The notes below the pieces were generated by a model. That model did not search any database, was not told where the DNA came from, and saw nothing but the letters and a program-made list of their open reading frames with translations. The position numbers and the translations under genes are program-made. From Methylobacillus glycogenes JCM 2850 (GTDB taxonomy: Bacteria > Pseudomonadota > Gammaproteobacteria > Burkholderiales > Methylophilaceae): DNA of 64,000 bases. The stretch is from NCBI RefSeq assembly GCF_000617925.1, contig NZ_BAMT01000001.1, forward strand, positions 682,001 to 746,000. Direction: 5' to 3'. Shown here one piece after another: positions 43,630-52,214 of the stretch. The stretch's first letter is position 1. Every line of letters begins with the position of its first letter.

Positions 43630-44847
43630 TTAATGCTCATGCCCGGCGGAGTCTTTGCCGAGCTCAGATTTCAATACAAAGCTGCCGTGTGACACATAAG
43701 CAGCACCAGCTTGCAAGCCGGAAATAATCTCCACCTTTTTGCCATCACTACGCCCGGCTTGCACCGCAAGCGCCTGGTAGCCATGGGTATTGGGCACAAA
43801 AACCACCGTCTGACCTTCTAGGGTTTGCAGAGCCTCAGCAGCCACGCTCACCGGAACATTGACTACCGCTGCAGTGACTTCCACTTCAACAAACAAGCCC
43901 GGCCGCCAACTTGCATCTGGGTTGGGCAAGGTAACTCTGGCGGTAGCTGTTCTGGTTTGCTCACCCAGCAAGGCACCGACAAATGACACTACCCCTTGGG
44001 ATTCAGCTTGCAGAGAAGTAGCTTTTACGGTGACCTGACTGCCTAGCTTTACATGATTTAAATCTCTGGCTGACACCACTATTTCTGCCCAGACCGAGGA
44101 CAGGTCAGCCAATGTCATGACGTTAACATTGGCTTGGGTAGACTCACCTAAAGTGATGTGGCGCTCGACAATCAAACCGCCGAAGGGGGCACGTAATTCG
44201 TAGCGATTGAGCCCACCTTTTGCAGACGCAGAGGTGCCCAATGCCTGTAGCTTCTGGCTAGTGTTTTGCACATTGATCTCAGCCTCCTGCAAGGCCTGTT
44301 GCGCTTGCAGATAGTCCTGCTCTGCGGATATTTTCTCTAGCCATAGCTCTTTTTCGCGTTCAAAAATCGTCCTGGCCAACCCCAAACGCTTTTGCGCCGC
44401 CATGGCATCGCTACGCAATTCGGAAATGGTGGTGCTGGAAATAATGGCCAGCAGCTGGTCTTTTTTTACCTGCTGACCTATGTCCACCGTGACATTTTCC
44501 ACAATGCCATCGACTCTGGGCACGATATGCGCAGTTCTGTCCTGGTTAAAACGTATTTCTCCTGGCAGGGTCAAGCTGGAACTGATATCCGCAGGCTCAG
44601 CGCTGGCAATAGTGATGCCCGCGGTACTTGCCTGTTCCGGGCTCATCTCTATGGCGCCTGGCGCATGATGGCCTTGATGATTTTCTGAGGCTGCCCCTTT
44701 TACACCGTTTTGTTGCGTACTTTGCTCGGCAGTGTGGGCTTGATCAGTGGAGGAGGGGGCTTGCGCACCGCTGCCTAAAATAAGGGCAATCACTACTGTA
44801 GCCACGAGGAAAATGCCGACAATGGCGATGATTTGCTTGTTTTTCAT
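43630..44847 (-). CDS. czcB: heavy-metal efflux membrane fusion protein CzcB
   Basis: Periplasmic adaptor of the Czc pump; 405 residues. N-terminal membrane helix (QIIAIVGIFLVATVVIALILG), a His-rich short stretch (ENHQGHHAPGAIEMSPEQ), lipoyl half HIVPRVDGIVENVTVDIGQQVKKDQ, coiled coil, second half YELRAPFGGLIVERHITLGE and a beta-barrel domain. The C-terminus ends in GHEH. It is 9 bases after czcC and 15 before czcA, so one transcript. Confidence 0.92.
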   Translation of the reverse strand: MKNKQIIAIVGIFLVATVVIALILGSGAQAPSSTDQAHTAEQSTQQNGVKGAASENHQGHHAPGAIEMSPEQASTAGITIASAEPADISSSLTLPGEIRFNQDRTAHIVPRVDGIVENVTVDIGQQVKKDQLLAIISSTTISELRSDAMAAQKRLGLARTIFEREKELWLEKISAEQDYLQAQQALQEAEINVQNTSQKLQALGTSASAKGGLNRYELRAPFGGLIVERHITLGESTQANVNVMTLADLSSVWAEIVVSARDLNHVKLGSQVTVKATSLQAESQGVVSFVGALLGEQTRTATARVTLPNPDASWRPGLFVEVEVTAAVVNVPVSVAAEALQTLEGQTVVFVPNTHGYQALAVQAGRSDGKKVEIISGLQAGAAYVSHGSFVLKSELGKDSAGHEH

Positions 44848-44856
44848 GATCTAACC

Positions 44857-46155
44857 TTAATTCTGTGGCTGTGTAGCATTAAACAAAGATCCGCCTTGTG
44901 GCCCGAGAATGGACTCAACCTCGGCCACCGCTCTTTGCACCTCGCCTAAAGCCCTGATGTATTGGCCTCTGGCAGCAAACAAAGTGCGCTGGGCATCAAG
45001 TACATCAAGAAAATCAAACTTGCCGCGTTCAAAACCTTTTGTCGTGGCATCCACCGCGCTTTGCGCGCCAGGCAGAATATCGTCGCGCATGTAGTTAACC
45101 TCCAAAATTGCGGCTGAAAGGCGCTCATGCGCCTGGGCAATATCGCGCCTTAACCTGATATCTGTCGCAAACTGCTCATCCCTGGCTTGATCAACTCGAA
45201 CTCTGGCTGCCTGGATATTGCCCTGATTACGGTCAAAAATTGGCAAGGCCATCGCCAGACCCACCACGCTGACGTTGTCGTTGATCGCTTCATTTCGTTG
45301 CACGCCACCACGTAAAATAAGGTCAGGGTATTTTTTTGTTTCCTCAGACTTGAGCATGGCATCGCGCCTAATGGTCTCTTTTTGTGCTCTAACAACTTCT
45401 GGGGCTTGCTCCAGCAAGGCATTGAGATCATTTAGGGCGGGAAGAAATGGCAAGATTTCCAGCTGCCCTTCTGCTTGAGCAAAGTGCGGGGCAGGGTTAC
45501 CCCATAAGGCACTCAAGCGCCTTCTGGCATTGAGCAAATCAGCATTCGCCTGGGTTAGCTCTATCCTGACACTGGAGGCCGCCACCTTGGCGCGAGTTTC
45601 TTCAACAGGCGAAACCTTGCCCGCAATTACCCTGCGCCCGGCCACATCCAAGCCTCGTTGAGCTAAGTCCATAGAGCTTTGCGCCAAGCGATAGCGCTCC
45701 TGCGCAGCCAACACCTCATAAAAACGCTGCACCACAGCGCCGCGCAGCGCAGAAAGCTGAACCTGAAAATCAGCTTCAGCCACCTCTCTAGAGCGTTCAG
45801 CCGCCTCTACCCGGGCGCCGCGCTTACCCCCCAACTCTAAAGGTTGGCCTAGCCAATAAGTAGTTTGTCGCCTTGAGCTGCGGGTATCTTCCATCTCCAT
45901 GGAAAGCTCTGGGTTGCGCAACAAACCTGCTTGTATTCTGCTAGCCGCCGCAGCCTCAACCTCACGCAAAACCACCACCAGATCTGGATTGGCAGTGGCC
46001 GCAAGTTGCAGGGCTTGCGCCAGGCTTAGGTTGGTCTCTGGCTCTTGCAGGCGCTCAGCAAAACTGGGCAGGGGGTTTACGCCTAACGTTTGAGCAAAAC
46101 TAGAGTAGTGGTACAGCATGACTGCCAGACATAGCAGTTGCATCATGAATCTCAT
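44857..46155 (-). CDS. czcC: heavy-metal efflux outer-membrane channel CzcC
   Basis: TolC-family channel of the Czc pump; 432 residues. Signal peptide (MQLLCLAVMLYHYSSFAQT), then NLSLAQALQLAATANPDLVVVLREVEAA, RNPELSMEMEDTRSSRRQTTYWLGQPLELGGKRGAR, typical of CzcC, and FERGKFDFLDVLDAQRTLFAARGQYIRAL. First structural gene of the pump, 78 bases after czcI. Confidence 0.92.
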   Translation of the reverse strand: MRFMMQLLCLAVMLYHYSSFAQTLGVNPLPSFAERLQEPETNLSLAQALQLAATANPDLVVVLREVEAAAASRIQAGLLRNPELSMEMEDTRSSRRQTTYWLGQPLELGGKRGARVEAAERSREVAEADFQVQLSALRGAVVQRFYEVLAAQERYRLAQSSMDLAQRGLDVAGRRVIAGKVSPVEETRAKVAASSVRIELTQANADLLNARRRLSALWGNPAPHFAQAEGQLEILPFLPALNDLNALLEQAPEVVRAQKETIRRDAMLKSEETKKYPDLILRGGVQRNEAINDNVSVVGLAMALPIFDRNQGNIQAARVRVDQARDEQFATDIRLRRDIAQAHERLSAAILEVNYMRDDILPGAQSAVDATTKGFERGKFDFLDVLDAQRTLFAARGQYIRALGEVQRAVAEVESILGPQGGSLFNATQPQN

Positions 46156-46233
46156 TGCAAATTCTCCAATCGATAAACGGATTGGCGAGCGCAGGGATTC
46201 TAATCAGGATAAGACAGGCATATGCACTCGCCG

Positions 46234-46587
46234 CTAAGTAGCGAAATGCCAGTTGGGCCGTTCAGGTCGAGCAGCGATTGCTTCTGAGAGATAAAGCTGG
46301 GTAGTAGGGTTTAGATTTTGTGCACTGATGTAGACGTGAGGCAACTGAGGCAACACAGCCAGCCAATGTGGCGAGGCCTGGTGATGATAGCCACAATCTC
46401 GATCTACTTGGGATGAATACTTGCCTGAAACATCATCACCGCTGGCATCATCATGCTGGTGATCATGATGGCCAAAATGGCTTGCCGCAACGCCTTGCTC
46501 ATGCTGGCAAAAGCCAACAGCAACCGCCCAGGAGGCCTGTATAGGCAGCACGAGCATAAGCAGAATCAGAATGGCGCGACGAATCAT
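46234..46587 (-). CDS. czcI: cation-efflux regulatory protein CzcI-like
   Basis: 117 residues. Starts IRRAILILLMLVLPIQASWAVAVGFCQHEQG (exported), followed by a His-rich stretch GHHDHQHDD and ending in ARPERPNWHFAT. This composition and its place before czcC match CzcI, a small periplasmic protein that modulates the metal response. A longer reading from 46668 exists, but the ATG at 46587 is directly before the signal peptide. Confidence 0.8.
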   Translation of the reverse strand: MIRRAILILLMLVLPIQASWAVAVGFCQHEQGVAASHFGHHDHQHDDASGDDVSGKYSSQVDRDCGYHHQASPHWLAVLPQLPHVYISAQNLNPTTQLYLSEAIAARPERPNWHFAT

Positions 46588-46666
46588 GACTTGAATTATA
46601 AGGCAAGGATCCCCCCATGTTGGAAGGCTTTTGATAAATGCGGGGAAAAAGCACAGCACAGCGAGC

Positions 46667-46802
46667 ATTGATCAAGAGTTGATAGAGGTGGCGTTCAGGT
46701 ACTTAATCAGCATTAGCGTCCTTACAGACCATCGCATGATGGAGTTGATGAAGAAACCGATTATGCAAATGAGTTTCGACTGGGTGAGAAACCGCGAGAG
46801 GC
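46667..46802 (+). pseudogene. fragment related to the gene at 47765-48133
   Basis: Translated, this stretch reads IDQELIEVAFRYL then MMELMKKPIMQMSFDWVRN. That clearly aligns with residues about 77-118 of the leftward gene at 47765-48133 (IDQELIDATCRYL, MLELMNSPSKQLILDFSKK). The copy is in the opposite direction, has no N-terminal part and runs into the dif site. It is a remnant of an earlier element of the same kind. Confidence 0.65.
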
Positions 46803-46812
46803 ATTCTTCATT

Positions 46813-46840
46813 GTGTCGCATAATGTATATTATGTTAAAT
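46813..46840 (+). other. dif: chromosome dimer resolution site dif (XerCD site)
   Basis: The 28-base site has XerC arm GTGTCGCATAA, central TGTATA and XerD arm TTATGTTAAAT. The central hexamer, the XerD arm and the inner part of the XerC arm are identical to the E. coli dif sequence as I remember it. XerCD resolves chromosome dimers here under FtsK control. It also marks the replication terminus and is the attachment site of many filamentous phages. A single copy was found in the window. Confidence 0.9.
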
Positions 46841-46931
46841 AATGGAAGCGTTATTGTTATTATTCCTTCTCATGGAGTCACCCAGTATTTGGAAGATTGG
46901 CCTTCCCAAAGGCTAATGAATGAACCAGCAG

Positions 46932-47755
46932 CTAATCAGCAGCTCGTGGCGTAGTTATGCCATCCCTCATTTGCCTGTAGAAGGCTCTGCCTTTATGAGT
47001 CAATGAATAAATTGGTTTTCCCCCGATATCATGTGTCATAGACAAATATCCTTTTTCTTGTAGATTCCCAATCGCCAATTTCAAATCAAGCTGGCTTACT
47101 TTTGCACCAACACTAAATCCCATCAAGTAGTCCCAATCAACTGATGATTCTCCCTGGTTTTCCAAACCTACGATCTCAGTCATGAATAAATACTCATCCG
47201 GTGAAATGTTGTAATCACTTGGCGTAGACAATACTTTTGGGTTCGCCCCCTGTGCAAGAGCATTACTGTTAATCTGTTCAAGCAGTAACTGGGCATGCTG
47301 TTTATGGTAAGCCTCTGAACGTTCAATAGCAGCCAGCTGGTTTTTTAGTTCAGACACCTCATTATCATGCCTTTCTATATGCTTCCTAACTTCTTCATAA
47401 GTGAAAACAGCCGATTTCTCTAGGTCACTTTTATCCTTCATTTCTTGAATCTTGCGCTCAATAACAAATCTCATGACAACCTGTTCACATACGGGTAACA
47501 AAAAACATAAGCTATTGCTGATAAAGCTGGGTAAACAATGCATGGAAGAACAAAATAATAATCAGGACTAAAGAAATACCAATTGAGTAGCTTCATTTTG
47601 TACTCAATTTTTGAAGTGTAAAAAATAATAATAAAAAATCTATAGTTAATTAAAACCCAAGATATAACAAATGAAAAAATTAGTGGGCTTGAAAACCTAT
47701 CAATAAGCAGTAATTTCAAATTTGTTGGTAAATCATTAGTTTGGTTATTATCCAT
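46932..47755 (-). pseudogene. membrane protein with C-terminal winged-helix-like domain, frame broken once
   Basis: The N-terminal part (MDNNQTNDLPTNLKLLLIDR) has two to three membrane helices (FSFVISWVLINYRFFIIIFY, YYFVLPCIVYPALSAIAYVF). The C-terminal part has a coiled coil (EVRKHIERHDNEVSELKNQLAAIE) and a winged-helix-like end (VSQLDLKLAIGNLQEKGYLSMTH). A missing base near 47476 joins them through YPYVNR to VMRFVIERKIQE; the total is about 274 residues. It is A/T-rich compared with the flanks. No family recognised. Membrane plus sensor-like layout and the island location suggest an accessory or phage-defence-like gene, but this is guesswork. Confidence 0.6.
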
Positions 47756-47764
47756 TGATCCACT

Positions 47765-48133
47765 TTACCTTATAGTTTTTTTTGAAAAATCTAAAATCAA
47801 TTGCTTTGAAGGCGAGTTCATTAACTCAAGCATTCTTGCGCCACTTGCAGAACTATATGAGCTTAAATATCGGCATGTAGCATCAATCAACTCCTGATCT
47901 ATATTCATTTCAGCAAGCCGAAGTTTTTCTTTTGCTATCAATCGGTACAACTGTCTACGCTTAGCAGCCCTTGGCCGCTCACACCGAAGAATCCAGTACC
48001 AAAGATGCAAATCACCACTTACCCAGTCGGGACGCTGATCAACGCCCTGGGAATTAAATCCACGTAGCATTTTTATTATTTTTAACCCGTCCTGGGCCGA
48101 TTGTACCAGCCCTACCGCCGAGCTTGGTTGCAA
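47765..48133 (-). CDS. hypothetical protein of the dif island
   Basis: 122 residues, basic, soluble, no signal peptide; not recognised. Trp-rich middle (DWVSGDLHLWYWILRCERP) and helical C-terminus (NIDQELIDATCRYLSSYSS). The ATG at 48070 (MLRGFNSQG) is a plausible shorter start, since the first 21 codons overlap a structured region. A remnant of a second copy lies inverted at 46667-46802, next to dif. It is followed after 9 bases by the membrane/winged-helix gene, so the two form an operon. Confidence 0.55.
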   Translation of the reverse strand: MQPSSAVGLVQSAQDGLKIIKMLRGFNSQGVDQRPDWVSGDLHLWYWILRCERPRAAKRRQLYRLIAKEKLRLAEMNIDQELIDATCRYLSSYSSASGARMLELMNSPSKQLILDFSKKTIR

Positions 48134-48135
48134 TG

Positions 48136-48161
48136 TGTCCGTAATATAAATCTAGCGGACA
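48136..48161. repeat. inverted repeat TGTCCG...CGGACA followed by G/C-rich hairpin region
   Basis: Six-base arms 14 bases apart around an A/T-rich core, followed to about 48225 by very G/C-rich DNA able to form several stems (e.g. GGCGCGCC, GGCGTCGCCCGGCGTC). Such a block between phage-type genes could be a remnant of a filamentous-phage origin or packaging signal. Only the base pattern is seen. Confidence 0.3.
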
Positions 48162-48234
48162 GCGCTGACGCGCCGCCCTGGCGCGCCTACGGCGTCGCCC
48201 GGCGTCTCGACTGCGCTTCGCCAGCGACAGGCAA

Positions 48235-48262
48235 TAAAAAAGCCCCTCTAAAACGGGGCTGG
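48235..48262 (-). terminator. intrinsic terminator after the zot remnant
   Basis: On the reverse strand AGCCCC, loop GTTTTAGA, GGGGCT is followed by TTTTTTATT. It lies about 27 bases downstream of the zot-like stop, as expected at the end of a phage assembly operon. Confidence 0.85.
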
Positions 48263-48288
48263 GCGCGGTTTGCGTGGCCATAGCGGCC

Positions 48289-49278
48289 CTAATTCTCTCT
48301 ATGAGGGTCAAAGGCCCACTGTGAGGCGGCAGTGCGTTCACGGGCTATCTTCGACGGGCTACGCACTTCATCAGCCCCTGGCTGCTGAACGTCTACCGAC
48401 GCGGGTGCTACCGTCTCACCCTGGCGGGCTTCACTTCGTTCGGACGCAGCCCGTTCTAAGTGACGCTGGGTGAGCTCGTCCTGGCGCTGTCTGTCTGCAA
48501 TAAGCTTGGCGCGTTCCGTCTGCTGTACTCTCGCTGCGGCCGAGGTGCCGGGGTCAAAATCAATGAAGAAGCCTTTGGCGATGATTTGCTTACATAGCGC
48601 CTGGTCGGTGGCCAACTCCGTACCCTGCTGGGTGTAACACTTGCACTGCCCCCGAAAATCGACGCAGGCGGCATTAATAGGGGCAGTGACTGGCTTTGTT
48701 ATCTCATCATAGACAGGGCGCGTATGGGGCAAGCCTGGCACTCTCTCAACCTGCTGGGCATACCAATCAAGCTTTTGAGCCTGGGGAGGCGCTGGGTGCT
48801 GCTGCTGGGGCTGCTTAACGTCAACCATACCGCCCTGCTCTTTTTGCACCTCTACCTGGTGATTTTCACCAAGACCAGCGATTGTTCTATAGCCCCACCA
48901 TAGTGCAGCAATCAGCAGCAGCGGTAGTACCACGACCAGGACAAGTCTAGCTGGTATGCGCCTTTTCATCGTGTGCATGTCAGATGACTTGTACCAGGTG
49001 AACACCTCTTTAGGATATGGAAAATGTTTTTCCATAGAACCCTTTAGGCTTTTCAGCTGCTCACGAACGCTTGTAAATTCATGAATAGTAGACTTGTTGA
49101 AGCCATAGAAGCGCACAACATGGTAATGGCGGCCAACTAGGCGGCGAAGGTTGCCATCTATCAGCATGGGGTGCTGAGTGATCAAAAATAGATCATGGCC
49201 ATCATGTCTATGCACTTCCAACTGGCTGACATGCTTGGGGACAGCAGATCCATTTTGCCTTGGCCGGAACGGGTAGTC
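48289..49278 (-). pseudogene. zonula occludens toxin (Zot)-family filamentous-phage assembly protein, N-terminus lost
   Basis: Zot/pI proteins are membrane ATPases that assemble and export filamentous phages. The homologous frame starts at DYPFRPRQNGSAVPKHVSQLEVHRHDGHDLFLITQHPML (positions 49278 down), the region after Walker B in intact Zot. The Walker A half is missing: a stop codon lies upstream at 49312 and unrelated-looking DNA follows. A membrane helix (ARLVLVVVLPLLLIAALWWGY) and a periplasmic part with paired Cys (ACVDFRGQCKCYTQQGT) follow, as in Zot. About 330 codons remain, open to the stop at 48289. Without the ATPase core it cannot be functional in phage assembly. Confidence 0.82.
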
Positions 49279-49784
49279 TTTTGAATGGTATGAATGCGCT
49301 GCGGCTCCTGACTAAACCTGGCCAGGATCGGATATGCGGCCGCAAAGTAGTCTTGCGGGAATTTAAGAATATCCAGCGGGATAATGCGATCGACGCTTTT
49401 CAGTTCGACCTAGAGGCGTAAATAAACCCTGCCAGGAGCAATTTTTTCTTGCTGTCTGATACCAACCCCTTAAGTACCCCTTTTAAACTTGTCCGTAGTA
49501 TTTTATGAAGTCTCTTAGTATGCACGGCGTGCTTCAGCCTAATCATTCAAGGCAGCACTAAGACAATTAGAGTCAGATTCGGGATTTTTCGGGAAATAAT
49601 CCTTGTTTTGTCGGGATTGCAGGTGTATAAATTCCTGTGCCTAATCTTTTCTCCAATGGGGTTAGGCATGAAACTCGTTATTAAACCCTCTTTAATCCCA
49701 GCTTCGTGCTGGGTTTTTTTAGCAGCGTGTAAGTCATACATTTTGATGTAAATCAATGCCTTACTAATGTCTTTACATCACCCA
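49279..49784. other. region between zot remnant and radA, no intact gene
   Basis: No complete gene. On the reverse strand, codons from 49409 down to about 49250 form an open stretch with coding character (VDRIIPLDILKFPQDYFAAAY, ARFSQEPQRIHTIQK) but no start; a stop lies directly before it. It may be the tail end of a host or phage gene cut by recombination; I do not recognise it. The rest, 49440-49690, is A/T-rich non-coding DNA ending in a terminator. Confidence 0.5.
49697..49720 (+). terminator. intrinsic terminator, rightward
   Basis: CCCAGC, loop TTCGT, GCTGGG followed by seven T. It is a strong rho-independent terminator for transcripts coming from the left, though no rightward gene is intact before it. 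Similar hairpins often close phage transcripts, so it may be another leftover of the island. Confidence 0.8.
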
Positions 49785-51145
49785 TTAAGAGTTTCGTAAT
49801 AATTGCAAGGCTTGTTCAAGGCGTTCTACACCTTGAATCTCAAGGCCTGAAATTGGGTTTTTTGGAAGGTTGGATTTTGGCACGATAGCGTGGGTAAACC
49901 CTAGTTTAACCGCCTCTTTCAAGCGGTCTTGGCCTCGTTGTACCGGACGCACCTCTCCTGCCAATCCAACTTCACCAAAAACAATTAGTTTGTTATCTAG
50001 TGGTTTGTTTTTTAATGAAGAAACAATCGCCAGCAAGACTGCCAAATCCACCGCAGGTTCAGATATCCGTACGCCGCCTACAGCATTGATAAAGACGTCC
50101 TGATCAAAACAGGCAACGCCGCCGTGCCTATGCAGGACGGCAAGCAGCATGGCCAATCTGTTTTGTTCCAGGCCTAAACATAGCCTTTTGGGATTGGGAG
50201 CATGTGCTTCATCTACCAAGGCCTGCACTTCTACCAACAGGGGACGTGTACCCTCTTGCGTTACGGTGATGCATGATCCGGAAACCTGTTCGCTATGATG
50301 CGAGAGAAATAAGGCAGAAGGGTTACTCACCTCACGCAGGCCTTTTTCCGTCATGGCAAATACGCCTAGTTCGTTGACTGCGCCAAAACGGTTTTTGAAA
50401 GCGCGCACCAGGCGGAAGCTGGAGTTTTGATCGCCCTCGAAGTAAAGCACGGTGTCAACGATATGCTCCAAGACGCGTGGGCCAGCCAATGAACCTTCTT
50501 TTGTGACATGCCCCACCAGTATGATGGTGATGCCTAGTTGTTTACCCAGGCGTGTCAATTGGCTGAGCATTCTCGAACTTGCGCCACCGAGCCTGGCGCT
50601 GATTGCAGCGCCTCGGAATATAGGGTTTGTATGGAGTCTATGACAGCGATATCAGGTTTGTGCTGTTGCAGAGTTGCCAGGATTTTTTCCAGGCTGATTT
50701 CTGCAAGGAGTTCTATTGGGCCAGCGTCCAGACCTAGCCTGCGCGCGCGCATGGCAATTTGCTGGGCGGACTCTTCACCGGAGACGTAAATCGCTGCGTG
50801 GTATTTGCCTAGATGGCACAGGGTTTGCAGCAATAGAGTGGATTTGCCTATACCTGGATCACCTCCTATCAGCACCACCCCGCCTGGCACCAAGCCCCCG
50901 CCTAATACGCGGTCAAATTCTGTGATGCCTGTGGGCCGTCTTGGTACTTCGCTCGCTTCCACCTCAGCAAGCTTTTGCAAACCACTGGATTGCGCCAATG
51001 CGGAATAGCGATTTTGGCTTACTGCCGACTCCGCAACGGTTTCGACCAAGGTGTTCCAGGCCATACAGGCTGGGCACTGGCCCTGCCACTTCGGCGTTTG
51101 TCCGCCACATTCGGTGCAGCTGTAGACGGTCTTGTTCTTGGCCAT
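49785..51145 (-). pseudogene. radA: DNA repair protein RadA, frame broken once
   Basis: RecA-like helicase for branch migration in recombination. It starts [27 protein letters not shown] (four-Cys zinc finger), then Walker A GGDPGIGKST, VIDSIQTLYSE (Walker B), the RadA motif KNRFGAVNELGVF, and a Lon-like C-terminal domain (GGVRISEPAVDLAVLLAIVSS). The frame breaks at about 50561; adding one base gives RECSAQLTRLGKQLG. The joined length is about 454 residues, normal. Its start codon shares a base with the alr stop, so the two are coupled. Confidence 0.93.
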
Positions 51146-52212
51146 TACTCAATTACCTCAAATTTCACGCGGGGTGCTACTGCACACAATAGTTCATAGC
51201 CCACAGTCCCAGCAGCTTCAGCCACTGCATCGACGCTCACTAAATCGCCCCACAGTTCTACCTCGCTACCTACCTGCACCTCGGGCAAATTGCTGATATC
51301 CGCAAACATCATATCCATGGAAACCCTGCCCAATACTTGGTTTAACTGCCCACTTATGCCGATAGGTGTGCCATTGGGAGCTATACGAGGATAACCATCG
51401 GCATAGCCACAGGCCACAACAGCAATTCTTGTCTCGCGCTCAGCAATATACTGCTGACCGTAGCCCAAGCCCTGCCCTGCTTGCAGGGTTTGTATGGCAA
51501 TTACCTCACTGCTAAAGCACATCACGGGTTGCAGGCCAAAACTGCTCGCTGCCGTGCCTGCTACTGGCGATGCACCATAAAGCATAATGCCGGGGCGCAC
51601 CCAGTCTCTATGCGCTTCTGGGTAACGTATGATGCTGGCAGAATTAGCCAGGCTGATGGGGGCGGAAATATTGGTAGTGGCACGCTCAAAAACCTGCAAC
51701 TGCTGCACTATGCCGCGCTCATCATCAGCGGTGGCAAAGTGTGTCATCAAGTTGATCTCAGCTACCGCAGGGCATGCCTTGAGCTGTAAATAGGCTTGTT
51801 CATATTCCCCTGGCACAAAACCCAGGCGGTTCATGCCGCTGTTCATTTTGAGAAATATTGACAGCGGCTTAGCCAGATTGCAGCTTTGCAGCATGGCGAT
51901 GTGTTGCTGATGGTGTACTACAATGCTGATGTCATGCGCACTGGCAGTGTGCAGCTCATCCGCGGAAAACACGCCTTCTAGCAAAAGTATGGGGCGGCGA
52001 TAGCCTGCCTCGCGCAACAAAAGTGCTTCGTTAATGCGCAGCACTCCCAAGCCATCTGCATCTGTTAGCCCAGGCAGCAAACGCAGCAGGCCATGGCCAT
52101 AGGCATCAGCCTTGACGATGGCCAGCACTTTGGCCTGAGGGGCATATTGCCTCACACGCGCCAAGTTATGCCGCAGTGCACTTAGCTTCACGACTGCCTT
52201 GGTTGGTCGCAT
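51145..52212 (-). CDS. alr: alanine racemase
   Basis: PLP enzyme converting L- to D-alanine for peptidoglycan. 355 residues: PLP-Lys in VKADAYGHG at about residue 34, [10 protein letters not shown] in the barrel, MLYGASPV, and the catalytic-Tyr region [29 protein letters not shown], then [10 protein letters not shown]. The start is [17 protein letters not shown], 2 bases after dnaB. dnaB-alr-radA is a common order in this group. Confidence 0.96.
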   Translation of the reverse strand: MRPTKAVVKLSALRHNLARVRQYAPQAKVLAIVKADAYGHGLLRLLPGLTDADGLGVLRINEALLLREAGYRRPILLLEGVFSADELHTASAHDISIVVHHQQHIAMLQSCNLAKPLSIFLKMNSGMNRLGFVPGEYEQAYLQLKACPAVAEINLMTHFATADDERGIVQQLQVFERATTNISAPISLANSASIIRYPEAHRDWVRPGIMLYGASPVAGTAASSFGLQPVMCFSSEVIAIQTLQAGQGLGYGQQYIAERETRIAVVACGYADGYPRIAPNGTPIGISGQLNQVLGRVSMDMMFADISNLPEVQVGSEVELWGDLVSVDAVAEAAGTVGYELLCAVAPRVKFEVIE

Positions 52213-52214
52213 GA

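Noticed and set aside
46631..46954. 107-codon rightward open frame over the dif site
   Set aside because: Only the part before dif resembles a protein (annotated as a fragment); the rest reads through dif and has no ribosome site.
48054..48341. 95-codon reverse frame over the terminator and G/C-rich block
   Set aside because: It crosses a strong terminator and is rich in Arg from G/C hairpin DNA; non-coding is more likely.
49497..49530. Second dif-like site at the right end of the island
   Set aside because: Only scattered matches (GTCCGTAG, TTTATGAAG); no TGTATA centre and neither arm is convincing.
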